Of a stretch of 64,000 nucleotides of DNA, positions 11,896-23,762 are shown one piece after another (within the stretch, counting starts at the first letter, position 1; each line of letters starts with the position of its first letter). The notes below the pieces were generated by a model, which saw only the letters and a list, made by a program, of their open reading frames with translations, did not search any database and was not told the origin of the DNA. Position numbers and translations under genes: made by a program. Source of the stretch: Hyphodiscus hymeniophilus (lineage: Eukaryota > Ascomycota > Leotiomycetes > Helotiales > Hyphodiscaceae); contig VNKQ01000015.1 of assembly GCA_016508695.1 (NCBI GenBank), positions 930,001-994,000 of the forward strand. The letters are read 5' to 3'.

Positions 11896-14120
11896 TTAAG
11901 CGGGCGACTTGCTGGGAGCACTGAGTTGAGCACCTCCATTTTGTCGTGCATCGCCACTGCTCAGGTTCATACCTCCAAGGCTCGACGAAAGGAATGCGAA
12001 TGGGTCGCTCTCGTTTTGGTTGGAGTAAAAGTTCGACGGACCGGCAGATGCTGGACCGTTGCTAGCAGATTGGAATGCGGCTTCTGCGGCACGACTATCG
12101 AAAGGACCAGCAGAGTGAGCACCGCTTTGTGGACCACCAAAGTGAGTATTCAACGAGCCGGGGTAAGGACCGGTGGAAGCACCAAGGCCGGATGGGAGAG
12201 CATAGGTGCTGGGAGGTCCGCCGAACTGTTGTCCACCATAGCCGCCACCAGAACCAAATCCACCAGCTGCAGAGGCGAATGGCCCTGGGCCGGGAGTTCC
12301 AGCCATCGAGCCTGGACCCATACCGTAGTTCGAAGGAGGATCCATTGGAGAAGGATATCCAGAATCAGCCACAACGGCTGCACCCGCACGGCTTGCGCCA
12401 CATCGCAAACAGCTCACGTTCTTTGCGAAGTTGTGGTATCCGCAGCCCTCAGATCCGCACTTCCAGTCACCAGCTCGGAAAGGCACGACGCCACCGCTGC
12501 CACCCATTCTTCCACCGCCGTGGCCACCGCCCATACCATGATGACCCATATGTTGAGGAGGTGGCATCATTGCTGGTGGACCATATCCATAGCCTCCGCC
12601 GTAGCCTCCCATGGCATCGCCGCTTGGACCAGCACTCATAGCTGGGAAAGAACAGCGGAAACATGCAGTTCTTCGTTGGAAGTTGGAAAAACCACAAGAT
12701 GGGCAAGTCCAGTCTCCTGGGCGAGGTCGGTTCTTGCTTGGTGGGAAGGGTGTTAGGATCTCAGCGGCACGGTCAAGTACGCGGCTTGATGATGGGGAGA
12801 CCTCAATAGCCTTCTCGTTGAGCGCACGACCGTTCATGCACAGACTCTCGGCAGCCTGGTAAGGAGTTAGACAATGTCCGCGAATGTTGAAAAATTTTAT
12901 CAGTGCGTTTTGGGGTAAATTGAGGAGTTTGTCATAAAGAAGAAGAATGTACTCGTAGGGTGCTGAGACCACGATTTGGTGACATTTGCAAGCATGACAA
13001 TATAGAGATAGATCAGTAAAGAGATTTGGGCTGACCTCTTCGTGGGATGAGAAAACAGCAAACCCTGAACCAGTGGGCTTGTGCTGATCAGGAGTACGTA
13101 AGGTCCAGAAAGCAATTGGTCGTCCACCAAACTGTGTGAACCAACTTTCGAGCTCAGATTGCGTTGTATCATGAGGAAGACCAGCCATGTGCAGCACCTT
13201 GCTACGTTCGGACAAGAAAGCACGAACATCAGCGCGGGCATCCATTGGCCTGGTAAGGACATCAGGATGCTCATGGGGAGGCTGAGACTTGCGAATCAAC
13301 CCTCGGAGAACTCTTGCAAGCGTGACAGCTTCCTCCATAGCGCGACGCGGTGAAGCAGGTGCCAAAGCCTGTAAATGGAATGGCAAGTTGTGCTTGATTG
13401 GCGCACTTGCTTGTACTGGCTCAACCTCAAGAGCCGCACATATATTTGAGAGCATAGATGGCCCGAAAGGGAGGGACTCGGGGTGATGTTGTTGCCATCT
13501 TTGATATTCGGTACGGAGATCGAAAGTTCGGGAGTGCTGGAGATATGGTGGTAACACGACGGCCTTGTCGCGAGCTTCACGTGGCAACTGAACACGGAGA
13601 TCCCACGAGTCGAGGGTAACGAAGGAGAAGTCGAGGTTCTGAGAGGTCAAATGCTCGGATGCAAAAGCATCAAAACGGTTGATTGCATCACGGAAGGTCC
13701 CTGCATTGCGAACATGCTCCCAGGTGAGAGTTGTCAAGCTCGCTGAAGCAGAAAGACGTCAGCAGATGTGTCATAATTATGCGAAGCCATTTGCAAGTAG
13801 GAAACTGCAAAAATCCAAGCCCACAGAACTTCCACTCCCACTTACTGCACAACGGTGTAATCGGTGTGTTGATTGGCTTCACGAGGACGCTTTCACGGTG
13901 CAGCTGGAGACAATGGATTAGCAGACAGCTCGTGGGAACGTGGCAAGTGGGAGAAGCTAACCTCGTCGCAGGACTTTGCATCCAGGAGAATCCAACCAAG
14001 CTCTATCACCTCTGCCGAGTCCTTTGTAACGTAGACTCCATGCTCATCGCATGTGGTTGCTACGTGGATGACAACATATCTATCGAGATTGCCTTGCTGG
14101 CCTTGACCTGAAGCAGACAT
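11896..14120 (-). CDS. Nrp1-like RNA-binding protein: exonuclease-like fold, RRM, two RanBP2 zinc fingers
   Basis: Exons 13962-14120, 13846-13903, 13036-13742 and 11896-12855 encode 627 residues. The N-terminal 200 residues resemble a DEDDh (ERI-1-type) exonuclease, with the family block RESVLVKPINTPITPLC. However, the Asp-x-Glu of motif I is His19-Val-Ala21, and the His and Asp of motif III are not evident, so the fold is probably non-catalytic. An RRM follows (about 254-330), then two RanBP2 fingers, GDWTCPSCGFSNFQRRTACFRC (split over about 355-381) and a second near 436-463. The tail is Gly/Pro/Ser-rich. The arrangement matches yeast Nrp1, a stress-granule RNA-binding protein; the assignment is by domain order. 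The third intron (12856-13035) is 180 nt, stop-free and in frame; removing it restores the RRM. Confidence 0.85.
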
Positions 14121-16661
14121 GCTGTATGTATATGGGAGTAAGTGAGATTGATGTGGAGGTTTCGAGGAGAATCGAGGTCGTTGACGGCGACAGGAGCTCG
14201 AGGATTCGGAGGGGGAGGTGAGAAGCGACGAGTGAAGGAGGCGCTCGAATGGTGGGAAATGAGAAAGAAGAACCTCTGGCCGTCTAACAACTTAATTCCA
14301 AGCTCCCCTTTGGTATTCGTCGTGAAGAGAAAAGGAGAGGTGGAGCAAGAGAGAAGGTTCAATTTGTGAAGTGACAAGGTTCCTTAGCGCTAAATTCGGA
14401 ATTTGAACGGCGATATTACTTATGGCCCTGCTTGGGCAACTTTGTTAACGTGACTATGACTTATGTTTTCTGTCAATAGACTTAGGTTTCATTGTGATTG
14501 TATATTTACTTTACTGGTCGCCGGCGCGGTATTATTGAATGTGTGAGGCACAATACAATGCGACTTCAAATTTAGAGATTATTAATTCTGCTTCATTTTA
14601 TTTTCCTCTAGCAGTTGTCTAATCGTGTCATCGTCGATTCCGGCAGCACGGCCAAGGGGGCACCAGGGCTCCACGACTGTCAGGTAGCTTTTAGGCGATG
14701 CTTGGTAAAGTGCGGGATCAATTGCACGAATAGGTGATAGACATTCTGGCTTAGACAAGGACGAAACAGGCATACGGCGCGCTGGATGATAGAGATGTGT
14801 ATCCTCCCGCAAGCCGCCATATCCCTCGAGGATCCATTGGTGGTGCTTTAGGTTGACGGGAATGGCTTCGAACAGTATCAAAGTTCTGTCCCCTACCGGC
14901 TGGAACCAGTTCAACGGTCAGCCTCAAGCCCTCAACTGGAACGAGCCTTGGTTCTGCTTCCGGGTTTCTGCCCCTATTTGTATCGTTCTATTACGTACGA
15001 ACGAGTCGGAGAGTACCACACGAGAGAGCCGGTTCCCAAATCCCCAAATGCAAATCCCAACAACCAAGAACCCGACTGTACTACGGTACTTGTTTGTGCT
15101 TGTACTGTGCTCCGATGCCGTGCGCCTCTTCCCAACTCCTCGAGAATGGGAATCTCAAGGTGTGTCAGATGCGTGCCAGCCACGAGTATCCCACCAGTGA
15201 CCAGTCCCCTCCCTTCTCGGGGCCTCTACCCATCCTGGCCTCACTCCGCAACATGCCCCCAACCATATCGGACCTATCCAATAGGCGCGATTCCGTGCCG
15301 ATGTAACGGCTCGCACCAGCCAAGCGGCCGCTTAATCATCCTGAAATGGAGAAAGTGATACAAATATCTTCAAGTGATACTTGTGTTACTCCTCAGCTCG
15401 AATGCTGTGCATTCAAAGTCCCGGCTTTGCTGGCTGACACCACGGACTGTGTGTCTCTTGATGAGAGGCCACGAGAGGTTGCGCAGAGACAACGGCAGCG
15501 CCAGAGATTGGGCTGGGCTCGACAGTCAAGAGGCGAAAGTCGAGAGTTGATAATCGAGATGGAAAGGAGAACCCCTATTCTGTATCTCTCATGTCGAGCG
15601 TCATACGTATTTCATCCCATCGGTGTGTTTCAGAAGCTGCACTGGGGCAATGATCACCATCGCTTCCGGCACAAACGCAGACGAAGGAATTGCTGATGGA
15701 AAGGACCCTTGTCGAGTGTCCAGAAATAAGGTACTGCAAGAGTAATTCGTACTGCGAGCGCTGGGTCCGAGTCCGAGTCCTAGTCCAGCCGTCTCCTGAA
15801 TTCTGCACCTCTGCCTGCTCCACGCTCGCGCAGCAAAGTCACAAATATGCACGTCGCCGGCCGCTTGGTAAATTGCGAGACTTCGGAAGGAGGAACTTTG
15901 CTAAACCCATCCGACGGCAGGTCCCGGAGATTTGACAAGTCTAATTCTGTCCATGGGATGGCTTGGCAAGGGGTGCTTTGACGCGTTAGCCGCGAGAGCA
16001 TAACATTTATGAATATGAATGGGCATAAGGAGTGGAATTGGGCTTTGAGACTTATTTTGTTCTTGTTCCATAGAAAAGAACAGAAACAACTCTCCAGTGA
16101 GGTTGAACCTAAATTGGTCTCGGATGGGCTTTGGCTGCCTCTAGAGGGCTCTAATGAGGCCATACCAAATAGGGGGTATGTATGTATGAATACAGATCTA
16201 TCTATACGAAGTTGGGATCTTCTTGGTGGCCAGGCCGTTGCAGAACTATCACGATAGAGATCTTTGACCTGAATGGTTTAACTACTCTTCGGCCTGGGAC
16301 TAAGTTCAGATTTGAAAGCATTTCATTTGCAAGTGGAAAACGCGGAATTGGATTATCTGCTCTTCCTACACTTGTATTTGATGATGGGCTGATTAGTGGT
16401 AATGCCACTCCGAAACCCCAGACTCCAGAGTCCAGACTATCAAGAATAAGAGTTCAAAGCAGTTTCCCCCTCCCAATTTTACTTTTGGGGGTGGCCAGCG
16501 GTCAATCACGACGGGATAAATGCCGCCCCTTGACTACTAGTCATAACGCAGTCCATATCTGATGCAATTTACGTCGCGAGGGATTTTCATCTTCGATTAC
16601 TTTGGGTTGATGCAATGAGCTTTTCTTTAATTGAGCTCGTTCTAGACCCACAGAGTTGGCC
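14121..16661. other. Gene-poor spacer of about 2.5 kb
   Basis: Contains the promoter side of the Nrp1-like gene and several overlapping frames on both strands with unnatural composition. Only the 110-codon frame at 14582-14914 might be coding, and it is listed separately. No transposon ends or RNA gene were recognised. Confidence 0.45.
14582..14914 (-). CDS. Possible small protein or gene remnant, 110 codons
   Basis: Open frame starting MNWFQPVGDRTLILF, with plausible globular composition and a charged C-terminal end (DDDTIRQLLEENKMKQN). I do not recognise a family. It has no clear neighbouring exon and lies in an otherwise empty spacer, so it may be a genuine small gene, a fragment of a decayed gene, or chance. 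Confidence 0.25.
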   Translation of the reverse strand: MNWFQPVGDRTLILFEAIPVNLKHHQWILEGYGGLREDTHLYHPARRMPVSSLSKPECLSPIRAIDPALYQASPKSYLTVVEPWCPLGRAAGIDDDTIRQLLEENKMKQN

Positions 16662-18295
16662 TCATAGTTTCGAACTGCTTCCCTCCAATTCCGCAACCAG
16701 CACTCCCTCACCTACCTCGTCCCCCTCTTCTCCTTCATAGACCCATACAACTCTGCCTCCTTTCCCAGCTCGAATCTCCAATTCCATCTTCATCTGTCTC
16801 ACCACCGCTACCGTCTCTCCCTTCTGGACCTCATCTCCTTCTTCGACAAGCAACTCTATTAATTTCCCCGCAAATGGTAACACAATATGATTCTGATTTC
16901 CCGGATCGCCTCTTCTTGGTGTCGCTGCACTGGAGATTGATCCAAAGGACGCGGTCGTAGAGGCTAGAGTGAGAGTATAAGGTGTGGGCTCAGTGGAGGG
17001 AGTGGTGTAGAGGATCGATGCAGTCATGGAAGTGGGAAATTCGTTGCGCAGAACTTTGGTGAGCTGGAGATGGCTTGGAGCTGGTTTTACTTCTTCGGAA
17101 CCGGAAGATGAGGATATTTCGGGTGTCAGAGAAATAGACCAGGCATCTCCTTTGCGGAAGAGAACGTTGGATGCTGTTGCTATGGCACTAGAACTGCTTG
17201 ACGAAGAGAAGCCCGCAGACGCATCCGTTGATTGACCTGATATTTGCTTCCCGGATTCAAGGACAGATGGCAGTGATGCTTCGAGCCATTGGGTGTCACA
17301 CTCCTGTTTAGTGAATGCCTCACTCGCCACGATGCCGCGAAGAATATCCAAACTTGTCTTGATACCGTCGACATAAGTGTCGGCGAGGGCTCGCTTAGCT
17401 TTCTGAACAACATCTTCCCAAGTGGGAGCTGTAATAATTATCTTGGCAATAAGACTATCAAAATCAGTTCCAATGATTGTTGGCTGTGATGGTAAAAGAT
17501 GGGTGTCAACTCTGATACCATTTCCTGTAGGAAATCGAAACGACTTGATCTTGCCGACGCTCAATGCCCAGTCACTGGACACGTCCTCGGCTGTTAAGCG
17601 TAGTTGTAGAGAACAGATTGGTGGTGGTGTTATTGAATCCTGAGAGAGGTTTGAGAGTGAAAGTGCCGATAGAGGGTATCCTTGAGCAATTAGGAGTTGC
17701 AATTTAATGAGATCGATCCCCATTGCAAGGGATTCAGTGATCGTATGCTCTACTTGCAGACGCGGGTTTACTTCGAGGAAGTAAAACTTTGGTGGTGATT
17801 CCCTAACGAGAAACTCAAAAGTTCCAAGCGAGGTGTAATTGACCTGTTCTATCAGCATTTCCTCCTACTTAGATGTTGAGACTTGCCTTCTCAGCCATTC
17901 TCAATGCACTCTCAATCACACTCCTCACTAACTTTCTATCTTTGATGGAACTGGGCGCAAATTCGACAACCTTTTGAAATCTTCTCTGAATGCTACATTC
18001 TCTTTCCCAGAGATGTCTAACGTTGCCTTTACCATCGCCAATAATCTGTACCTCCACATGTCGATATCCATCTACAGCGGCTTTCTCCGCAAAAGCCTTG
18101 CCACTCGGACTTTCCTGTAAAGCTCGTTTTGCCAAAGCCGCAAGATCCACCTCCTTACGAACGACTCGAATCCCTCGACCACCTCCGCCGTCTACGGCTT
18201 TGATGATGATTGGATAGCATGTCGTTGCAGCGAATTTCCGGAGATCCGAGACTTCGCTTGTTGGGGTTTGCAAAGCTGGAAGAATACCGCCCGTG
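16662..18295 (-). pseudogene. Biotin carboxylase / biotinyl-domain subunit, 5' end missing
   Basis: Alpha-type subunit of a propionyl- or methylcrotonyl-like acyl-CoA carboxylase, which would carboxylate biotin using ATP and bicarbonate. Two exons, 17887 and upstream and 16662-17843, join through a 43-nt GC-AG intron (GCAAGT donor). The ATP-grasp glycine loop IKAVDGGGGRGIRVV, the site EVNPRLQVEHTITE and a C-terminal biotin-attachment motif QMKMELE are intact. Homology stops abruptly near 18290: the first 120 or so residues, the N-terminal biotin carboxylase subdomain, are absent. The frame then continues antisense through the carboxyltransferase fragment on the other strand. No start codon in a normal context remains, so the gene is called truncated despite its clean remaining frame. 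Confidence 0.75.
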
Positions 18296-19143
18296 ATATC
18301 ATCAGAGGATCCAGTAGACCGACCCTGCGAAGTCCTTCGAAGCATAATACCCAGACGAAAGGCCCGTATGTACGATCCGCGTAAGATTATCACTACCGTA
18401 GTAGACGAGGAAAGTTGGTTTGAAATTGGATCGTTATGGGGAACAACTTCCATCGTAGGTCTTGCTCGATTGGCTGGCAGACCAATTGGAATCATCTCGC
18501 TGAATTGCGAGGTAAATGCGGGAGCTCTTGATGCTGCTGGTAGCCAAAAGATTACTCGGCATCTCAAATTTTGCGATATCTTCAACATCCCCATTGTTCA
18601 ATTTGTTGATGTACCTGGATATGCCATTGGGACGATTGCTGAGCGGACCGCTACTATGAGGCATGGTGTTGCATTAGCGACAACGTACTTTTCTACAACA
18701 ACTCCGGTGTTCTCGGTTGTGACTAGAAGGGTATACGGTGTAGCAGGAGGTATTATGTTGGATTGTCGAGACCCTCGGATGCGGATTGCATGGCCGAGCG
18801 GGGAGTGGGGAAGTCTCCCTCTTGATGGAGGCATTGAAGTTGGCCATGCTGCAGAGCTCAAGGCTGCCGAAGCCACCGGGAAGAGGGAGGAAAGATACAA
18901 AGAGCTGGAAGAGGAATACACACGGCTCATGAACCCTGTGAGGACGGCTAACGCTTTCGGTGTGGAAGAGATCATTGATCCAAGCTTCACAAGGCAGATT
19001 GTAGCGGAGTGGGTAAAGCATGTGTAAGTTCTTCGTTTGCCAGATTTTCAAGCCTACTAAAAACGATTCTCAGCTACGAAGAGCTTCTGCCAATACGCCT
19101 CCTGGAGAGAGCTAACGGCAAGATCCATCCAATGTTCTATTGA
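18293..19143 (+). pseudogene. Acyl-CoA carboxyltransferase (beta subunit), N-terminal half missing
   Basis: C-terminal half of a PccB/MccB-like carboxyltransferase, which would transfer the carboxyl group from biotin to acyl-CoA. Exons 18293-19023 and 19074-19143 give 266 residues, where full subunits have roughly 500 or more. Visible landmarks are the DPVDRPCE...IIPRRKARMYDPRK linker, CDIFNIPIVQFVDVPGY, and the second glycine-rich RVYGVAGGIMLD site. The C-terminus IHPMFY is complete. The N-terminal crotonase-like domain that binds biotin is absent. Homology starts at about 18300, directly against the start of the opposed biotin carboxylase fragment. There is no ATG at the break; the first in-frame ATG is at about 18368. 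Translation, if any, would give a partial enzyme. Confidence 0.75.
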
Positions 19144-19732
19144 AAATCGTGGAAGCAGTCTTCCTTCGATTTGGAAGGTAACTTGAGCCTTACCAGCTTA
19201 GTCTTACCAGCTTGGCGTTGTAAGGACAGCATCGTCTATCAAGATGTATGGCAACACAGGAATCAAACCCACACGATTCTCTCGTTGCACCCCTCCGCAA
19301 CCTAGGTGCTTACCAGTATTGCTCACAGTTGTGGTCTATCACGTGACCAGACCAACAACAATGGGTGGGCAGTCTAGTGCGCAAGATAATTGAATATAGC
19401 GCAACATTGAAATCTAATAGCACTTTGTGCCTTGGCGCCGGGTTCTGAGGCCCTTCGTTTATACTTTTGAAAAGCCTGCATATCATTGACATTGTGAAGG
19501 GTCGACTTGCCTACGGCTTGGCAGGAGGTGGCAGTGCAGCTTGCTGAGCCTCGCGACCTCCGGTTCATCTCCGAGGCTCTATGATCAGAACTTCCAATAT
19601 GTACCGATGTGCCTTCGAATTGCGCTTACTTTAACATGTTTATATATTCAATTTACTTGTCTACACCCATTACTACCAGTTTCGTTTCTTGTACTACCAG
19701 CCCCTTTCTGCATACTTAGGTCTGCATTTATT
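19144..19732. other. Spacer and HET-gene promoter
   Basis: 589 bp between the carboxyltransferase fragment and the first HET gene. A short direct repeat (TTACCAGCTT at about 19190 and 19206) is visible. No gene was found. The frame of the HET protein extends upstream of its ATG without a stop until 19541, but this extension has no homologous counterpart in the paralogue. Confidence 0.4.
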
Positions 19733-22028
19733 ATGTCCTCGCCGCTCTGCAATTACTGCTCGTCAATTTTCCTTATAAACGACTCGGCATACCACCCACA
19801 TCACTCTAGTGCTTCTGCGCTTCTGGCTTCAGCTGCTGAAGGCTGTTCACTATGCAATATACTTTGCGATGCCTTCCAGCACACACCCTGGCCAACCAAT
19901 ACAGGATTTGAAAATGATGCAACCAAATTCCATTTCTATATTGAGAAAGACAAGAGTACAGAAGAACATGTCCCGACCATTTTCTTTGTGGTAGAGTTTT
20001 TGAATAGAGATATGAACGGTGCAATGAAGTGGAATGGGAAGAGAGGCACAGCGGAGAAGTTTGAAGTTTATGTTCCAATTTTGATTGTTCCTGCTGCTGA
20101 TCGTGAGTGGTATTTGTCTTCGAATTAGACGTGCTTTGTGTTTGTCGAAATACGGTGCAAGGCGATGCTCATTCGTATGTGCTGATCAATGACTCAGAGA
20201 ATGCCGTGGGACTACAATCTGCTCCGGGCGAGAGTACTGAAAGCGAAGAGTCTTGGGCTCTGGCAACACACTGGCTCAATCAGTGCGTCAAAACGCACTC
20301 AAAATGTCAACCAAGCACTCAGCCTAGACGACTACCTACTCGCCTCCTCGATGTTAGAACAACGCACGACCCAACTATCAAGCTTTACCTCACGGATGGC
20401 AATGTCTCTACGGAGAGATACGTAACCCTCAGTCACTGCTGGGGCAGTGCCAACAATCTGTCTCGCGAGTATTCCAAACTCAGAAAGGATACGCTTGATT
20501 CAATGAGGGAAGGAATCGATATTGACAGGCTTCCAAAGACCTTTCAGAACGCTATTGCGATAACCCGTAAACTAGGAATCCGCTACTTGTGGATTGATTC
20601 CTTGTGTATAATCCAGGGAAATGAAGAGGATTGGGCGCGCGAATCATCCGTAATGGGTTCCGTTTATCAAAACGGGCATTGCAATATTGCCGCCACTGCC
20701 GCAAAAGACAGCACTATCGGGTGCTTTCAGCCACGAAACCCATCCCTAGCGCAGCCGTGTCGAGTTAAACTAGACAGAGACTTAAAGAAGTTCGGGCTAA
20801 GCAGACGCATCTATGACCTTGTCCCACGGAATCTATGGGAAGAGGCACTAAGCGGGGCACCGTTGCTGAAGAGAGCGTGGGTTGTCCAAGAGCGAGTGCT
20901 AGCCCGAAGGATTTTACATTTTGCTAGGAACCAAATCTTTTGGGAATGTGAAGAACTAGTAAGCCACAATCTTGAGTAAAGAAAATGTAAGGAAACTAAA
21001 GCTACAAACAGGACGCATGCGAGATGTACCCGGCTGGTGCTCCTTCATCTCTCATACAGCCTAGTCTCAATGGAATGACAGTCGGTGGCCAACAATACGG
21101 CTTCAAGAATACGCAATTCAAAAGCCTTGATCCGTCATCAGTCCGCTCAGAAGTGCAGATCGTGAAAACAAAGTGGACGTTCAATGTCATCCCGGAGCTT
21201 CCTTCAGGCCCACTTATTGATCCTTACTACGTCTGGAACAAGATTGTAACAGCCTTTACTAGGTGTAATATCACCTATGAGACCGACCGCCTCGCCGCGA
21301 TTTCTGCAATGGCTTTGAAAGTGCAGATGATGACCAAGGATGTGTACCTGGCTGGTTTGTGGAGGAGACACTTGCCATATCATTTGATGTGGGCGGTAAA
21401 TCATCGAGTGATACCACAGGTTGTGACAACGGATGGGTATGTTGCGCCAAGTTGGTCGTGGGCATCGAAGACAAAAGCCATTGAGCCATATGTATACATC
21501 CGTCCCGACTATCCTCCGACGATCCAAGTTCTATCTGCCAGCACCGTTCTCAGAACATCCGATCCCATGGGGCAGGTTATAGGTGGGCAGATTGAGCTTC
21601 GAGGGTGGCTTAGACGGTTTAGTGTCATAACTCCCAAACCACCCGTGGAACTGTTCAAGAGCCCGACAGTATCAGATGCAGTAGAGTTTGATGAGATTCT
21701 ATCGCCGGGTGTACGAGACATCTGGTTCCTTCCCGTGATCTCTGTGGGCCCATGGATCACTTTCGAAGCGTTGGGGCTTTTGCTCGAGGAGACGGATAAA
21801 AAGGGGGAGTTTACACGTGTGGGAAGGTTCCGAGCTATGGAAGATGTTGCAAAGAAGTTCTTCAGGAGGCCTCCGTACCCACTTGAGACGGAGAGCGACC
21901 AAGCCATCGGCGGACATATTCCTAGGACTGGGAAGTTGGATAGTGCTGAGAGAAGAGGATGGTTCACGACAAAGAAAAAGATGGATCCATGGAGTATGTG
22001 GAAAGAGCAGGTTATTACATTGATTTAA
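19733..22028 (+). CDS. HET-domain protein (copy 1 of a local pair)
   Basis: Heterokaryon-incompatibility-type protein, a fungal family whose HET domain can trigger cell death on non-self contact. Exons 19733-20102, 20162-20958 and 21012-22028 encode 727 residues. The HET signature is clear: YVTLSHCWGS, then LPKTFQNAIAITRKLGIRYL, WIDSLCIIQGNEEDW and the MGSVYQNGHCNIAAT block. The N-terminus has a paired-cysteine motif (CNYC...CSLCNILC) that is shared with copy 2. The start at 19733 was chosen because it aligns with the start of copy 2. The C-terminal 330 residues are also conserved with copy 2 (SGPLIDPYYVWNKI, APSWSWAS). The first intron is absent from copy 2. No Walker A, WD40 or ankyrin partner domain is attached. 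Confidence 0.88.
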
Positions 22029-22732
22029 TCACTTCTGTCATATACTAGAGAAAGGAGGTAATATGGCAACGGTGTCCTCACACAGTCTCACTTAAACTTG
22101 ATGACAGGCGTCGCAGCCCATAGATTATACCCTAATGCTTTTATAACGTGAGGCTCATGAATACGTTAGTAGAAATGGCATCTTTCGCAAGAAGAAAGTA
22201 AGCGAGAATAGGATCAAGGACCGCTCAGATGTTGGCTCGCAATCATTCTACCTTACTAGTAGACTCGCTTCGCTTTCTTCACCATCTGAGCATCATAGCA
22301 TCACGTGATAATGGATTACGTTGAGAAGTCATCTATGATAGCGGCTATTAGCTAAGTGTTTCTGCGCAAGCTTTTGCCTCCTCTCAGCCAAGCATTCTCT
22401 ATTCATCTTATCGGTTTCCAACTTTTGGCGCTGGCGGTAATACAGTATGCGTTCCTGGTTTCAAGTGGTTTTCCCCTGCCGTCTTACGTCACCAACCTTA
22501 AGCGAAGTCAAGGGCTGTGCCATCAGTTCAGTAGCTTGTTATGACAGCGGCTATCTTGATCGTCCAAGCTCTGGTATTTCTTCCTTCCTTCCTTCCTTCA
22601 TAATTGATTATTTCTTCAGATTCAATCCTTCCTACCTGTCTCCGATCGCTCAAACTGCTTCAATACACAAACACATCATCCTCCGGCTTTCAACAGCGTT
22701 GAATACCCTCGAATCTCAACCAAGCGTTTGAT
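22029..22732. promoter_or_regulatory. Spacer with TTCC microsatellite upstream of the Pmp3-like gene
   Basis: 704 bp without a gene. A short pure (TTCC)n tract lies at about 22581-22598, some 135 bp before the Pmp3-like start codon. A pyrimidine-rich leader follows, typical of well-expressed fungal genes. Confidence 0.45.
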
Positions 22733-23201
22733 ATGGGTGTCCCCTCAGCAATTGTCTTGGTTCTTATAACCATTTTGTGTGAGAAAAGCTCCGATTCCCC
22801 AGGAGCTGTCTCCATATAAAATATGAATACTCATGACGATCTAGTGCCGCCTGCTGGTGTCTTCCTAATCCATGGGTGCCACGCTGATTTTTGGATCAAC
22901 ATCTGCCTCACACTTCTTGGGTAAGTGCTTCCCTTTCGTCCTCATCTCCTGCTGCCGCCATCCAGCTTTCAATCTTCGAGACTGGTAATGGCAGATTGGG
23001 ATCGCGTCTATAATGAGAGCTAAGTCTGACGTTTTGAATAGTTATTTACCTGGCCATATTCACGCCTTCTACCTCGAATACGTCTACTACGAGCGCAAGG
23101 ATCAGGCACTCAACAGCCAAGGTGTAGCTCCACCTGTCTACAGCGACAATGGCGGTCAAGGGTACGGGTCAATTGCGCAGCCTGCTGGCCCTGTGCGGTG
23201 A
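22733..23201 (+). CDS. Pmp3/UPF0057-type membrane proteolipid
   Basis: Small plasma-membrane proteolipid of the stress-response family that affects membrane potential and cation tolerance. Exons 22733-22778, 22845-22920 and 23042-23201 encode 93 residues. The two membrane spans are MGVPSAIVLVLITILLPPAG and the segment from FWINICLTLLGYLPG. The family motifs PPAGVFLIHGC and LGYLPGHIHAFYLEYVYYER are intact. A hydrophilic tail of about 35 residues follows, as in the longer fungal forms. Because the first exon encodes only 15 residues plus one base, the gene is invisible as a single frame. It lies between two HET genes and upstream of spc3 on the same strand. Confidence 0.88.
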
Positions 23202-23762
23202 GTCTGCGCGACCCGGGATGGCTGCTGGTGGTGGGAGTGTAATGATATCAATCTGCGAGTTTCAAGCACCTCTAGAGATGGAGATTCACAAGTCACGGGT
23301 ACGAACATTGAGAGTTTCCGTCCGACTGCTGGGTGGCATGTATCATTTGGCGCTGGGGATTTCTGATCATGGGACGCTATTCGGTAAATGATGCTAGGAC
23401 GAGAGCTTGTTTGCAGAGATGGAATAATGAAACTTATCTGCTTTTACCAAATAACAATGTTTTCTCACTGATAACGCTTCAAAGGCAGAACGATGAAGAT
23501 TTAATGTCCAGAATTTCATCAAGCTTCAGTCACATATGGATTTACCCCACAATGCGCTAAATGTTAGCGTGTCTTGGGTGAGGCTGAAGCGATGTGTTAA
23601 ATCCAAAGTTTTGGACTTTTCAGCCTTCCTTCTCACATCCAGCTTGCCGTTCCAATAGCTGCAGCTCTCACAATCCTTTGACGGAGTCTCAGCTCATGTC
23701 ATAGACAATTTGACTCAGTAGTCCACTCGCAGTACCGGTGTTACGAGAGAGGAGCAACGAAA
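23202..23762. other. Spacer between the Pmp3-like gene and spc3
   Basis: 561 bp with no supported gene; likely the 3' untranslated region of the upstream gene and the promoter of spc3. Confidence 0.45.

Noticed and set aside
11926..12756. Plus-strand frame of 276 codons
   Set aside because: Antisense of the Gly/Ser-rich zinc-finger region; composition rich in Ser/Arg/Trp/Thr is typical of such shadows.
14948..15358. Plus-strand frame of 136 codons in the spacer
   Set aside because: Overlaps other frames of similar length on both strands, and has neither a motif nor consistent composition.
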